This document shows, in pieces, positions 25,838 through 34,592 of a DNA stretch of 64,000 nt. Source of the stretch: Gemmatimonadota bacterium. Lineage in GTDB: Bacteria; Gemmatimonadota; Gemmatimonadetes; Gemmatimonadales; GWC2-71-9. The translations under genes and the position numbers were made by a program. Where the stretch lies: assembly GCA_025358055.1 (NCBI GenBank), contig JANYKV010000151.1, positions 1 to 64,000 of the forward strand, written 5' to 3'. How positions within the stretch are numbered: position 1 is the first letter of the stretch; the number at the start of each line of letters is the position of its first letter. The notes below the pieces were generated by a model. That model was not told the DNA's origin. It saw only the letters and a list, made by a program, of their open reading frames with translations, and did not search any database.

Positions 25838-27129
25838 GCCGTCCAGTCCCTCTGCGCGCGGGCGACGAGCGCGAATCGTTGATCGGCCTTCTTCACTCTG
25901 GGAACGAGAGGATCCAGCAGGCCGAAATTGGCGTTCATTGGCTGAAAATGGCGGGGGTTTGCCTCCGCGAGGTAGCGGTACAGGCCGCCCAACATCGTCG
26001 TGGGTGGGGGAACGGTCGGGAGCCGACCCTCCAGAACCCGCGCGAGATTAATCCCAGCCAGGATTCCGGTCCCGAGGGACTCGGTGTACCCCTCTACGCC
26101 GGTGATCTGCCCCGCGAAAAAAACCGTGGGTTCTTCCCGCGTGGCGAGGGCCACCCCCAATGTCGCTGGGCTGTTGATGTACGCATTCCGATGAATGCTC
26201 CCGTAACGCAGAAACTCCGCCTCGGCCAATCCGGGAATGCTCCGAAACACTCGCTGTTGTTCCGGAATTCGGAGCCGGGTTTGAAACCCAACCAAATTCC
26301 ACATCTGGCCTGCGCGGTCCTCGCGTCGGAGCTGCACGACCGCATACGGCACCCGGCCGGAACGCGGATCTGCCAGGCCAACCGATTTCATCGGCCCAAA
26401 TCGCAGTGTTTCGCGTCCTCGAGCCGCCATCTCTTCCACTGGCAAACAGGCTTCGAAGTACGGGACCTCGTCGAATTCATGCCCATGGAATTGGTCCGCG
26501 CTGCTGAGGGCACTGATGAACGTTTCGTATTCCTCGTGGGTGAGGGGAGCATTGAGGTAGTCGTCGCCCTCGCCTTTGCCGTACCGAGATCGAGCATACA
26601 AGACACCCTGATCCAACGAATCCCGGGCAACGATCGGGGCGATGGCGTCGTAGAAGGCAAGCGCCGACACCCCAAGCCGAGTGGCGATAGCACCCGCCAA
26701 CGCATTGGAGGTGAGGGGTCCCGTCGCAACGATCCCAAATTCTGGAAGAGTCGTCACCTCCCCGGTGACCACCGCGATGCGGGGGTGGGATCGAATCCGA
26801 TCGTCGACGATGGTCGAGAAGATCTCCCGGTCCACCACCAAAGCCGCACCGCCTGGTACCCGGGCTTCGTCGGCACACGGGAGAAGGAGGCTGCCCAATG
26901 CCCGAAGCTCGGACTTGAGCAAACCGTGTGCGTTGACCAACTCAATGGATTTGAAGGAGTTGCTACAGACTAACTCCGCCAATCGAGCGGTTTGGTGCGC
27001 GGCGGTCTGGAGAACCGGGCGCATCTCATGCAGAGTGACTTGGAAACCACGTTCAGCTAGTGCCCACGCGGCTTCCGAGCCGGCCAGCCCGCCTCCCACC
27101 ACTACGATCGTTCGCATGTCGCTGAACAT
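25819..27129 (-). CDS. trmFO: TrmFO, folate-dependent tRNA U54 methyltransferase
   Basis: A 436-residue flavoprotein that methylates U54 of tRNA using methylenetetrahydrofolate. TIVVVGGGLAGSEAAWALAERG is the FAD-binding loop; CSNSFKSIELVNAHGLLKSEL, PLTSNALAGAI, ARSRYGKGEGDDYLNAP and AGQITGVEGYTESLGTGILAG are TrmFO signatures, including the active-site cysteine region. Two ATGs (27129 and 27117) are possible and neither has a clear ribosome site; the family usually starts close to the second. It is followed by xerC with overlap. Confidence 0.95.
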   Translation of the reverse strand: MFSDMRTIVVVGGGLAGSEAAWALAERGFQVTLHEMRPVLQTAAHQTARLAELVCSNSFKSIELVNAHGLLKSELRALGSLLLPCADEARVPGGAALVVDREIFSTIVDDRIRSHPRIAVVTGEVTTLPEFGIVATGPLTSNALAGAIATRLGVSALAFYDAIAPIVARDSLDQGVLYARSRYGKGEGDDYLNAPLTHEEYETFISALSSADQFHGHEFDEVPYFEACLPVEEMAARGRETLRFGPMKSVGLADPRSGRVPYAVVQLRREDRAGQMWNLVGFQTRLRIPEQQRVFRSIPGLAEAEFLRYGSIHRNAYINSPATLGVALATREEPTVFFAGQITGVEGYTESLGTGILAGINLARVLEGRLPTVPPPTTMLGGLYRYLAEANPRHFQPMNANFGLLDPLVPRVKKADQRFALVARAQRDWTAWLATL

Positions 27130-27159
27130 AATCGGCCGGAGCGGGGGTCGCCTTCTGGC

Positions 27160-27684
27160 TCACTCCACAGAGTCGGCATAGCAGCGAAGGGCCGCCACGA
27201 CCGCTTCGGCCACGATTTCTGGAGAGCCTCTTTCGGCATCAACCACAATTTCCGCCGTTCGGTATGAGGCCTCTCTCTCGTTCAGGAGGTGGCGAAGCTC
27301 CTGAAGCAGATCCTTACCGGTAAGGAGTGGTCGACTGTGGTCCGCAGCCAACCGGGCTGCGGCAATTTCGGGCGTGACGGAGAGATATGCCAACACCGAC
27401 CCCGTCTTTGCGCCGTCCCGGTTACCGGGCACCGCGGCCCATCCCCCGCCCGGCGCAATCACGCCGGCCGCCTTCCGGAGGATCTCCCGCATCAAATCTC
27501 GTTCTTGCACCCGAAAACTCGCCTCGCCGAGCTCTTGAAAAATTTGAGAGACGGAGCGCCCCATCCGTTCCTCGACGACGGTATCCACATCGGTAAAGTC
27601 GCATCGCAACTGGCGGGCAACCAATCGCCCGACCGTCGATTTTCCAGCGCCCGGAAGTCCCACCAGAATGAGGTGCTGTCTCAC
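27160..27684 (-). CDS. aroK: Shikimate kinase
   Basis: A 174-residue P-loop kinase of the shikimate pathway. Walker A is GLPGAGKST, the shikimate-site residues lie in DFTDVDTVVEERMGRSVSQIF, EASFRVQERDLMRE and APGGGWA, and the lid RPLLTG carries the conserved arginine. A GTG start overlaps the stop of aroC as GTGA. Clustering with aroC and, further upstream, pilQ recalls the pilMNOPQ-aroKB arrangement of proteobacteria. Confidence 0.95.
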   Translation of the reverse strand: MRQHLILVGLPGAGKSTVGRLVARQLRCDFTDVDTVVEERMGRSVSQIFQELGEASFRVQERDLMREILRKAAGVIAPGGGWAAVPGNRDGAKTGSVLAYLSVTPEIAAARLAADHSRPLLTGKDLLQELRHLLNEREASYRTAEIVVDAERGSPEIVAEAVVAALRCYADSVE

Positions 27685-28910
27685 GCGTCGGGCGGGAGCG
27701 TGCTCCCCTCCGAGGAGGAGTCCACGGCGCGCCAGCGCGACCCGAGCGACTGGACGTAGCCGTGATAGTTCCGGCGCATCTCGCCAAGCGAATCGCCGCC
27801 AAACTTCTCGAGCATGGCGTCGGCGAGGACGATCGCGACGAGGGCCTCCGCGATGACTCCCATCGCAGGAACCGCTGTGACGTCCGAGCGCTCGCTTTGT
27901 GCCTTCGCCGGTTGGTGCGAGGTCAAGTCCACGGTCGGCAACGGCGACATGAGGGTGGAAATCGGTTTCATCGCCACTCGAACTACGATCGGCTCTCCGG
28001 TCGTCATGCCACCTTCCAGCCCGCCGGCGTTGTTGGTTCGTCGGCGAAACCCGCCCGTCGTTGCGTTGTCCGCTTCGGCGTCGATCGGATCATGGACGGC
28101 CGAGCCCGGGCGCCGCGCCGCTTCGAATCCGAGTCCAATCTCCACACCTTTCACCGCCGGGATCGACATCAACAGCCCTGCCAGCCGTCCGTCCAGTTTT
28201 CGATCCCAGCTCACGTGGCTACCGAGGCCAAGGACCACGCCGCGGGCCACGACCTCAATTTCCCCGCCCAGGGTGTCACCAGCGCGCTTCGCCTGATCGA
28301 TCCGGTCTCGAATCGGCCCCTCGACAGTGGCATCGATCACCCGGACCTCGGAGCGATCCGAAACGGCGTTGAGCGGCGCAGGAAGGGGCAACACCGACGT
28401 TGTGCGCACACCACCGAGCGAAACCACGTGACTTCCGATCTCGACCCCAAACTCCTCGAGAAGCCGGCGTGCAAGGGTGCCGGCGGCCACCCGTGCGGCG
28501 GTTTCTCGAGCCGACGCCCGCTCGAGCACGTCACGGGCATCGAGCCGATCGTATTTCAGCACGCCGACCAAGTCCGCATGTCCGGGCCGGGGCCGAGTCA
28601 CCCGGCGGCGGCGAAGGTCACCCGGGGAGCCCTCAGCGGCCATGATTTCTTGCCAGTTGACCCAGTCGCGATTGGGAATGAGGAGGGAAATAGGTGATCC
28701 AATGGTCTCCCCCGCCCGGAGTCCGGAGAGCCACTCTATCCGGTCGCTTTCGATCTTCATCCGGGCCCCGCGCCCATATCCCTGCATCCGTCGCTGGAGC
28801 TCGTGGTTCACGAACTCCGCGGTGATCGGAAGCCCCGCGGGTAGGCCTTCCACCACGACGAGCAGGCCCTTCCCGTGGGACTCGCCGGCGGTGGTAAACT
28901 TGAAATGCAT
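27681..28910 (-). CDS. aroC: Chorismate synthase
   Basis: A 409-residue enzyme converting EPSP to chorismate with reduced FMN. FTTAGESHGKGL at the start, GYGRGARM, RPRPGHADL, RASARETAARVAAG and GGFRRRTNNAGGLEGGMTTG are the family patterns. ATG at 28910 has GAGGGGGAG upstream and matches the family N-terminus. It overlaps aroK and is preceded by a terminator hairpin that separates it from pilQ, so it probably has its own promoter within the short gap. Confidence 0.96.
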   Translation of the reverse strand: MHFKFTTAGESHGKGLLVVVEGLPAGLPITAEFVNHELQRRMQGYGRGARMKIESDRIEWLSGLRAGETIGSPISLLIPNRDWVNWQEIMAAEGSPGDLRRRRVTRPRPGHADLVGVLKYDRLDARDVLERASARETAARVAAGTLARRLLEEFGVEIGSHVVSLGGVRTTSVLPLPAPLNAVSDRSEVRVIDATVEGPIRDRIDQAKRAGDTLGGEIEVVARGVVLGLGSHVSWDRKLDGRLAGLLMSIPAVKGVEIGLGFEAARRPGSAVHDPIDAEADNATTGGFRRRTNNAGGLEGGMTTGEPIVVRVAMKPISTLMSPLPTVDLTSHQPAKAQSERSDVTAVPAMGVIAEALVAIVLADAMLEKFGGDSLGEMRRNYHGYVQSLGSRWRAVDSSSEGSTLPPDA

Positions 28911-28950
28911 CGGGCTCTCCCCCTCACGCCGCAAACGGTTCTTGGACAGA

Positions 28951-28989
28951 CGCCCCAAAAGTAACGAGCCCGGCGGGAAGCCGGGCTCG
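28951..28989 (-). terminator. Rho-independent terminator after pilQ
   Basis: A perfect 10-bp stem CGAGCCCGGC / GCCGGGCTCG (28965-28974, 28980-28989) with a five-base loop is followed on the minus strand by TTACTTTTGGGG. It lies 25 bases after the pilQ stop and ends the pil transcription unit. Confidence 0.8.
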
Positions 28990-29014
28990 CGGTACAGCAG
29001 GGGGACAAGTGATC

Positions 29015-30811
29015 TCAGTTTTCGGGGACGCCCGAGTCGTCGAGAATCCGTGGAGTGACCATGATGATCAGATCCTTGCGCTCCTCGACCGTGCTGTTGA
29101 ATGAGAAGAGGCTGCCGATGAGGGGTAGGCTCGAGAGCAGCGGCATTCCGGACCGGGCCTTGGTCACTGTGGTCACGGTGAGTCCGCCGATCACGGCGGT
29201 TTCGCCGTCCGACACGAGCTGCTGCGTCTCCGCCTTCTGGATATCGATGATGAAGCCGAGGTCTGCGGCCGCGACGGTGCGGATATCCGATCGCTCGACC
29301 GAGATCGTCATCAGCACCTGCCGGTTATTGGTGACGTGTGGCGTCGCGGTGAGCCGGATGCCGGTTGTCTTGAACGAGACCGTCGCACGGGGCGGTTGCC
29401 CCGCGCCGGTTCCGGAGCTGAGGTCGATGACTCGCACCGGGGTTTCGGACCCGACCAGGATTTCGGCCCGCTTGTTGTCGATTGTCGTGGTCAGCGGCTC
29501 GGCTTGCACATCGGCGAGTTCCACCTTCTCGAGGGCGCTGAGGAAGCTCGTCAACTTGAATCGTCCAATCGCAGTGGAGAACATGAGCTCCAGAGCCGAG
29601 GAGGGCACGAGCGCATCGGCATTGCCGACCGCGGACAGTGAGTTGCCTCCGAGGTTGACGATGTTGATGCCGGGGAGGTATGGCTGGTTAGCCTTCGTCG
29701 GATCGGGGCGCTGCACCACCTTATTGAAGAACTGATCGCTCGAGCCCAAGTCGTACTTCAGTCCGAGCTGCTCGGTCTGGGTCCGATCGACAAAGACCAG
29801 CTTGGCCTGAATGGAGACCGACGGAGTCCGGATGTCGAGGCCCCGAGCGAAGTCCACGATCGAATTGATCCGTGACTTAGTGTCGGTCAGGATCAGCGAG
29901 TTGGAGGCCGTATCGGGGATGACCTTGCCCCGGCCCTTCGTAAGAATCCCTTCCAACGATTTGCCCAACTCAGCGGCGCGGGCATAGTTGACCCGGACCA
30001 CATGCGTCTCAAGCGGCTCGAGAGAGTCGATTTCCGCCAGTGTCTTCGGGGCATCGACCCGAATGATTCCTCCGGGCCCTTCTTGGGCGGAGAGGCCCTG
30101 CGCGGCGAGAATGGCCTGGAAGGCTAGCGGCCATGGCTTGTCTTTGATTTCGGCGGAGACCTCGCCTTTAACGTCTTTGCCGACGATGATCGTCCGGCCA
30201 CTGACGGCAGCGAAGCCCGCGACGACTTCTTGGATACTGGCCCGATCCCAGGTCACCGAAATCCGCGGCTCCGCCGCATTTGGTGTGGCGAGATCCCGGT
30301 CAGCCTTGGGCGGAACCACCTCGGGCGCCCGACGGGCGGATTGCGGTGCCGCAGGCGACGGCGCGAACGCCGACAGTTCCCCCGTGGGGGTGGACGACCA
30401 GGCGAGGAAGCTCTGGTCGGTGCCGAACGACACTCGAATCGTCTCGGCCCCCCGCTCGATACGATAGTCGCGGATGCGATCGAGGTTGAGCACCACTCGA
30501 ACCACGTTGGGCGAGAACTGGCGGATCTTGATGTTCTGCACCCCGCCGCGGCTCACGCCGTCATAGCCGACATCGCCGCCGGAGGCCAAAGTGGCCCCCT
30601 TCACGTCGAGCACGAGACGCGGGGGATCTCCGAGCGTGAAGTCTTTCACTTCGACCGCGCCTCGGATTTGGATGACAAGCTCCGCACGCCCATTGCTGGG
30701 CACGAGACTGACGGCCATCACTTGGCCCTCAGGCTCTGCGGTGGCGCGGAGTGGCATCGCGGCGCCGAGCATCACAGCGCTTGCGAGCAACAGTCGGGAA
30801 GTACTTCTCAT
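29015..30811 (-). CDS. pilQ: Type IV pilus secretin PilQ
   Basis: A 598-residue outer-membrane secretin. A signal peptide (LLLASAVMLGAAMPLRATA) is followed by an AMIN domain (about 35-125), a low-complexity linker, a secretin/TonB short N-terminal domain (SVTWDRASIQEVVAGFAAVS), an N1-type domain and the secretin core from about residue 330, ending GMPLLSSLPLIGSLFSFNSTVEERKDLIIMVTPRIL. Length is at the short end for PilQ. It overlaps pilP by four bases. Confidence 0.95.
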   Translation of the reverse strand: MRSTSRLLLASAVMLGAAMPLRATAEPEGQVMAVSLVPSNGRAELVIQIRGAVEVKDFTLGDPPRLVLDVKGATLASGGDVGYDGVSRGGVQNIKIRQFSPNVVRVVLNLDRIRDYRIERGAETIRVSFGTDQSFLAWSSTPTGELSAFAPSPAAPQSARRAPEVVPPKADRDLATPNAAEPRISVTWDRASIQEVVAGFAAVSGRTIIVGKDVKGEVSAEIKDKPWPLAFQAILAAQGLSAQEGPGGIIRVDAPKTLAEIDSLEPLETHVVRVNYARAAELGKSLEGILTKGRGKVIPDTASNSLILTDTKSRINSIVDFARGLDIRTPSVSIQAKLVFVDRTQTEQLGLKYDLGSSDQFFNKVVQRPDPTKANQPYLPGINIVNLGGNSLSAVGNADALVPSSALELMFSTAIGRFKLTSFLSALEKVELADVQAEPLTTTIDNKRAEILVGSETPVRVIDLSSGTGAGQPPRATVSFKTTGIRLTATPHVTNNRQVLMTISVERSDIRTVAAADLGFIIDIQKAETQQLVSDGETAVIGGLTVTTVTKARSGMPLLSSLPLIGSLFSFNSTVEERKDLIIMVTPRILDDSGVPEN

Positions 30812-31356
30812 GGCCTCTCATCCTCCTGCTTGCGGAGTGTGAGCGTCTCTTGACGCTGCACCCCGAAATCATCGAGCGTGAACGTGATGTCCTTTGGGCG
30901 GATCTCCGCCACTCTCATGCGACCCAGCCGCTCGCCCGGACGGACATTGTACCGGCGTCCGGTAACCTTCTCGCGCAGCACGGCCACGGTGCTCGAAGCG
31001 GATCGTTCGTTGTAGTAGATCGCCACGAGCTGCAGGTCCGGAAGCTCCGGGCCATTGTGGGCCGAGGTCAAGAGTGAGATGAAGGGATCTCGAGCTCCGC
31101 GCGCGTAGGTGAAGGTTTCCCGGACGATCGTCGTGTCAAGGATGATTTCGCCGGTGTCGGCCGCCGCTTTCCCGGCCCGGGTGGCTCCGGCCTTGCCTTT
31201 GCCGGCCACGCGTTTGACGCCGGCGTTCTGTGCGGGCGCGCCTTCTTCCAGTGCCGCGTCCAGCGCCGTTTTGGCTGGTTTCGCGGCGGCGTCCTTGCCC
31301 CCGCAGGCGGCGAGGCTCACGAGGCACAGGCCGAGGATGACAGACTTAGGTACCAC
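30808..31356 (-). CDS. pilP: Type IV pilus lipoprotein PilP
   Basis: A 182-residue lipoprotein: the N-terminus SVILGLCLVSLAACGGKD holds the lipobox LAAC. A basic, alanine-rich linker (about 45-65) precedes a PilP-like domain with YARGARDPFISLL, LVAIYYNERSASSTVAVLRE and YNVRPGERLGRMRVAEIRP. PilP couples the PilMNO platform to the PilQ secretin. It overlaps both neighbours. The sequence is divergent, and the assignment leans on gene order. Confidence 0.88.
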   Translation of the reverse strand: MVPKSVILGLCLVSLAACGGKDAAAKPAKTALDAALEEGAPAQNAGVKRVAGKGKAGATRAGKAAADTGEIILDTTIVRETFTYARGARDPFISLLTSAHNGPELPDLQLVAIYYNERSASSTVAVLREKVTGRRYNVRPGERLGRMRVAEIRPKDITFTLDDFGVQRQETLTLRKQEDERP

Positions 31357-31978
31357 TCGGCGACCCTCCCGTCCCGCTGGATTTCACGAACGTACGAATT
31401 TGGAAGCTCGCCTCGAGCATGGCGCCACTCGTATCACCCAGCGCCTTGGCCGAGCTGGCCTGGGCCGCAATGAGCTTTAGATCGAAGGGGACGATGATAC
31501 GACGGAGGCTTGCGATGTCGGACAAGAACTCGCCGACCTGATCGAAATGGCCGACGACGGACATCTTGTAGCTATACGTGTCGAACGGCGCGGGTCCGGC
31601 CTCGACCGGTTGAGGAACGACCTGGGAGAGATTGACCCCGCGAATCTTGGCCCGCGTGGAGATGTCATCGAGCAGATTGGGCACTTCGTTGCGCTCGGGA
31701 ACGAACTGGCGCAATAGGCTGAGGGTCGACTTGTAGCCCTCGATCCGTTTGTGCAGCAACTCTACCTTGCCGTTGGCCACATCCCGCTTCACACTGTCGG
31801 TTTGGGAGGTGAGTCGAGTGATGGAATCGCGGAGTGCTTCCACTCGCACTTGTCGCTCTTGGAGGCCCGGCAGTCCCACCATCTTGATGCCGTCACCGGA
31901 ATACCCCATGTACCCAATGGCGACGCCGATGAGCCCAAGGAGGCCGAACTTCATGCTGGGGTTATCGAGAAGTGCCAT
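31346..31978 (-). CDS. pilO: Type IV pilus inner-membrane protein PilO
   Basis: A 210-residue protein with one N-terminal membrane segment (FGLLGLIGVAIGYMGYSG), a coiled coil (about 45-95) and a ferredoxin-like domain containing IRGVNLSQVVPQPVE and SYKMSVVGHFDQVGEFLSDIASLRRIIVP. It forms heterodimers with PilN in the alignment complex. It lies between pilN, three bases away, and pilP. Confidence 0.93.
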   Translation of the reverse strand: MALLDNPSMKFGLLGLIGVAIGYMGYSGDGIKMVGLPGLQERQVRVEALRDSITRLTSQTDSVKRDVANGKVELLHKRIEGYKSTLSLLRQFVPERNEVPNLLDDISTRAKIRGVNLSQVVPQPVEAGPAPFDTYSYKMSVVGHFDQVGEFLSDIASLRRIIVPFDLKLIAAQASSAKALGDTSGAMLEASFQIRTFVKSSGTGGSPSGT

Positions 31979-31981
31979 TTG

Positions 31982-32680
31982 TTACCTCTCAGCGCCGGCG
32001 ACGATGGACTTGACGACCGGCACGTTTCGGCTGTAGGCCGAGTCCGCGCGGGTGAAGATGCCCCGGAGGACAAAGGCGGTCACCGCATGATTCTGTTCCA
32101 CGATGGTATTCGCGGACACCGCGGTCACTTCCCCAAGCCACGGTGAATCCTCGAGTTGTCGGAGGAACCGGGTATAACCTTGAATATCGGTCGTCCGGCC
32201 CGTGATCTGGAATTGAACTGGGGCGGGGGCATGTTCCGTCGAGTCGTTGACTGCTGGCGCCGGCGCCGGGACCATGGTGAGATCGACCAACCACGTATAG
32301 GGCGGGAGGGCACGCGAGACCTCGTCCAGAATATGGCCGAGCACGTAGCGATCGCCGTCAACCCGGCGAATGGTGACGATTTGCGCGGCCAAAGAGTCGC
32401 GAATCTTCTCTTCTTTGCGCATTTGCGTAAGCACGCTCTTGAACCGGCGATTCTCGTTACGCGCCGACTCGAGCTTCGGCTCGAGCTGGTTCAACTGCGA
32501 GGAGGTCGTGAAAAAAACATAGCCCAAGAACCCGAGGGCGCCGACCCACACCAGCGCGGCAGCCAAAGGCAGCGGATTTTTGAGCTTCGCGGCGACCTGG
32601 CGCAACGACGCGAGGCTGTTCCCCATGGTGGGGCCGCTTTTCGGTCGCTTGGAGCCGGGTCGCAGGTTGATCGTGATCAT
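31982..32680 (-). CDS. pilN: Type IV pilus inner-membrane protein PilN
   Basis: A 232-residue bitopic protein. The N-terminal MITINLRPGSKR is the PilM-binding segment (consensus INLLP); one membrane helix (LAAALVWVGALGFLGYVFF) precedes a coiled coil (about 65-115) and a domain with PYTWLVDLTMVP and FQITGRTTDIQGYTRFLRQLEDSPWLGEV. The N-terminus is longer than in Pseudomonas. It sits between pilM and pilO as in other pil clusters. Confidence 0.93.
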   Translation of the reverse strand: MITINLRPGSKRPKSGPTMGNSLASLRQVAAKLKNPLPLAAALVWVGALGFLGYVFFTTSSQLNQLEPKLESARNENRRFKSVLTQMRKEEKIRDSLAAQIVTIRRVDGDRYVLGHILDEVSRALPPYTWLVDLTMVPAPAPAVNDSTEHAPAPVQFQITGRTTDIQGYTRFLRQLEDSPWLGEVTAVSANTIVEQNHAVTAFVLRGIFTRADSAYSRNVPVVKSIVAGAER

Positions 32681-32707
32681 GGCAGCGTCAGGACCTCGAA
32701 GCGGGGT

Positions 32708-33751
32708 TCATGCCGCGGTCCGTAGGGCCAACCCCACGGGCAACATCAGCAACGGCGCAACTTCGTCGATGTTCATCGAATCGAAGACCCCGTCGGCCAC
32801 CCGCAGCCGCTCCAATGGGGTCGCGATCTGGACCGGAAGCTTGAGACGCTCGGCGAGTGCCTTGGTGAGCCCCGGGATTCGCGCGCCTCCGCCGGAAACG
32901 AACAACCGCGACAAACCGGCAGCCGACCGGCTCGCCGTCTGCAGGAAGGCTGCGGCCCGTTCAATCCCGACGGCCAGCTCCTCACCCCGCGTCTGGAGGA
33001 AGGGGCCAAGCATTTCCGTAGTTTCGAAACCCTGCAGGTGCTTATCAGCTTCTTCCGCCGACATGCCCCGCTCTCGTTGCATGTCCTCGCGGAACCGGCG
33101 CGTTCCTACCGGCAAATCGCGGGTGAGGACGGGCACGCCGTCATCGAGGATGTTCACATTGGTCATTTCATGACCGATGTTCACCAGCCCCACAACACCG
33201 CGCATCCCATCCGGGTAGTTCAACTCGAAGGCGTTATGCAGAGCAAACGAATCCACGTCGATGACGCTCGGCTGCACTCCAACCTCGGAAAGCAGGGCCA
33301 TTTTCGTCTCGACCAATTCGCGTTTGGCAACCACGAGCAGGACGGACATCTGCAAGCCGTCGCCTTCGGGATCCAGAATCTGGAAATCGAGTTCGACGTT
33401 ATCCATATCAAAGGGGACATGTTGCTGCGCATCCCAACGGATGATGTCGCGAGCTTCCCCCTCTTTCATGCGGTCCATGCTGATTTTCTTGATGATGACA
33501 TCGCGCCCGCCCACGGCGGTCACCACCTGCTTCGGCTTGATCCCCGCCGTCGCAAAGAGGCCCTTCACCGCGTTTGCGACGATCCCGGAGTCCATGACCT
33601 CGCCCTCGACAATGACATCGTCGACGAGCGGGGTGAAGGCGACTTTGGTCAACACAGGTTCACCGGTGCCGTGGGATACCACGACGAGCTTGATCAGGCC
33701 GCTTCCGATGTCGAGCCCCACCGTGGTCCGTACCCGACCGAACAGTGCCAT
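32708..33751 (-). CDS. pilM: Type IV pilus cytoplasmic actin-like protein PilM
   Basis: A 347-residue actin/FtsA-fold ATPase. TTVGLDIGSGLIKLVVVS is the phosphate-1 loop, GVVGLVNIGHEMTNVNIL the phosphate-2 loop, and LFVSGGGARIPGLTKALAERL the adenosine motif. PilM binds PilN's cytoplasmic tail and couples pilus motors to the envelope complex. It is the first gene of pilMNOPQ and has its own promoter-like sequence upstream. Confidence 0.95.
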   Translation of the reverse strand: MALFGRVRTTVGLDIGSGLIKLVVVSHGTGEPVLTKVAFTPLVDDVIVEGEVMDSGIVANAVKGLFATAGIKPKQVVTAVGGRDVIIKKISMDRMKEGEARDIIRWDAQQHVPFDMDNVELDFQILDPEGDGLQMSVLLVVAKRELVETKMALLSEVGVQPSVIDVDSFALHNAFELNYPDGMRGVVGLVNIGHEMTNVNILDDGVPVLTRDLPVGTRRFREDMQRERGMSAEEADKHLQGFETTEMLGPFLQTRGEELAVGIERAAAFLQTASRSAAGLSRLFVSGGGARIPGLTKALAERLKLPVQIATPLERLRVADGVFDSMNIDEVAPLLMLPVGLALRTAA

Positions 33752-33782
33752 ATTTGCCCAGTTTTCTCTGGATTGTTAAGCT

Positions 33783-33811
33783 ACGCTACTACCACGACCA
33801 CCGTTTGTCAA
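33783..33811 (-). promoter_or_regulatory. Sigma-70-type promoter of pilMNOPQ
   Basis: TTGACA at 33806-33811 (minus strand), a 17-base spacer and TAGCGT at 33783-33788, about 35 bases before the pilM ATG. The -35 box is perfect; the -10 box is a moderate match. Confidence 0.5.
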
Positions 33812-34115
33812 GCTTCCAATGTGCTTGAGGTGACAACGCGTAAAGCTTTTTCTAATAGTCACTTATACGACTGTGAAAGGCACTTCGCGACCCGAGGACC
33901 AGCGCAAGAGAATATCGGGCGCGCCAGGGTGCGGGCTTCCCTGGGGCAACGGCTATGCCAATCTCCGTTAGAACACTATCAAAGTATTGCCATCCAACGG
34001 CTTAGCGCAACACACCCAAATGCTCCATGCCGGGGTCATCCAGCCGTAGCTACCGGATGTTTCGCAAGAAATCTCTCGGTCTGCATCATGTTTTGCAGTA
34101 GGACCAGTCGAGTGT
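33812..34115. other. Non-coding stretch between minor pilins and pilM
   Basis: No convincing gene is seen on either strand. Composition is lower in GC than the genes around it. It carries the far upstream part of the pilM promoter region and a TTTCTTGCGAAAC motif near 34061-34073 that resembles sequences ahead of the atp operon and the HD-GYP gene. Confidence 0.5.
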
Positions 34116-34592
34116 CTAATCTGGAAGCGGCGCCCAAGCCCTCTCAGCCAGGGGATGGGCCCCGCCAGGGGTCAATGGGTCCACTCGGACCCAGGCCCCA
34201 ACCAGTGACCGAGCCTCGAGATTTCCGCCCGCATCCTCCATCAAACCATCGGACCGGATCCAGTAGAGCGACCCCGTGAGCCGGACCACCGAGACCACAT
34301 ACGATGCCCCGGTCGAAGTGGAACCGGAGGGGAGGGTCTGGACACCTCCTGGGGACAAAAGACCCAGGGACGGCGCCCAATTCGAGAGCAAAGCTGCCAA
34401 TCCCGCTTCTGCCGCCTCGCGGGCCTCGATCGAGGCCCGAAAGGCGCGCGCAGCCCTTCGTTCGCTGGTCGCCGCAACGAACGCAGTGTTGAGGATGAGG
34501 CCAAGCATCGCGAAAGCGAACAAAACGAGAAGCAATGCAGCCCCTCGTTGGCCGTCACCCCCTGTCGTAGGCAGGTCGGCGGGTCCGTTCAT
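34116..34592 (-). CDS. PilX-like pilus assembly protein
   Basis: A 158-residue protein with the PilX N-terminal type of start: a short basic leader (GDGQRGAALLLVLFAFAMLGLIL) and one hydrophobic segment without the canonical prepilin glutamate, followed by SERRAARAFRASIEAREAAEAGLAAL, the typical AEAGL motif of PilX/GspK-like proteins. It overlaps the PilW-like gene by four bases. PilX proteins join the minor-pilin priming complex. Confidence 0.8.
   Translation of the reverse strand: MNGPADLPTTGGDGQRGAALLLVLFAFAMLGLILNTAFVAATSERRAARAFRASIEAREAAEAGLAALLSNWAPSLGLLSPGGVQTLPSGSTSTGASYVVSVVRLTGSLYWIRSDGLMEDAGGNLEARSLVGAWVRVDPLTPGGAHPLAERAWAPLPD

Noticed and set aside
33038-34279. 413-codon plus-strand frame over pilM and its upstream region
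   Set aside because: Mostly antisense to pilM; the part beyond it has no start signal or similarity.
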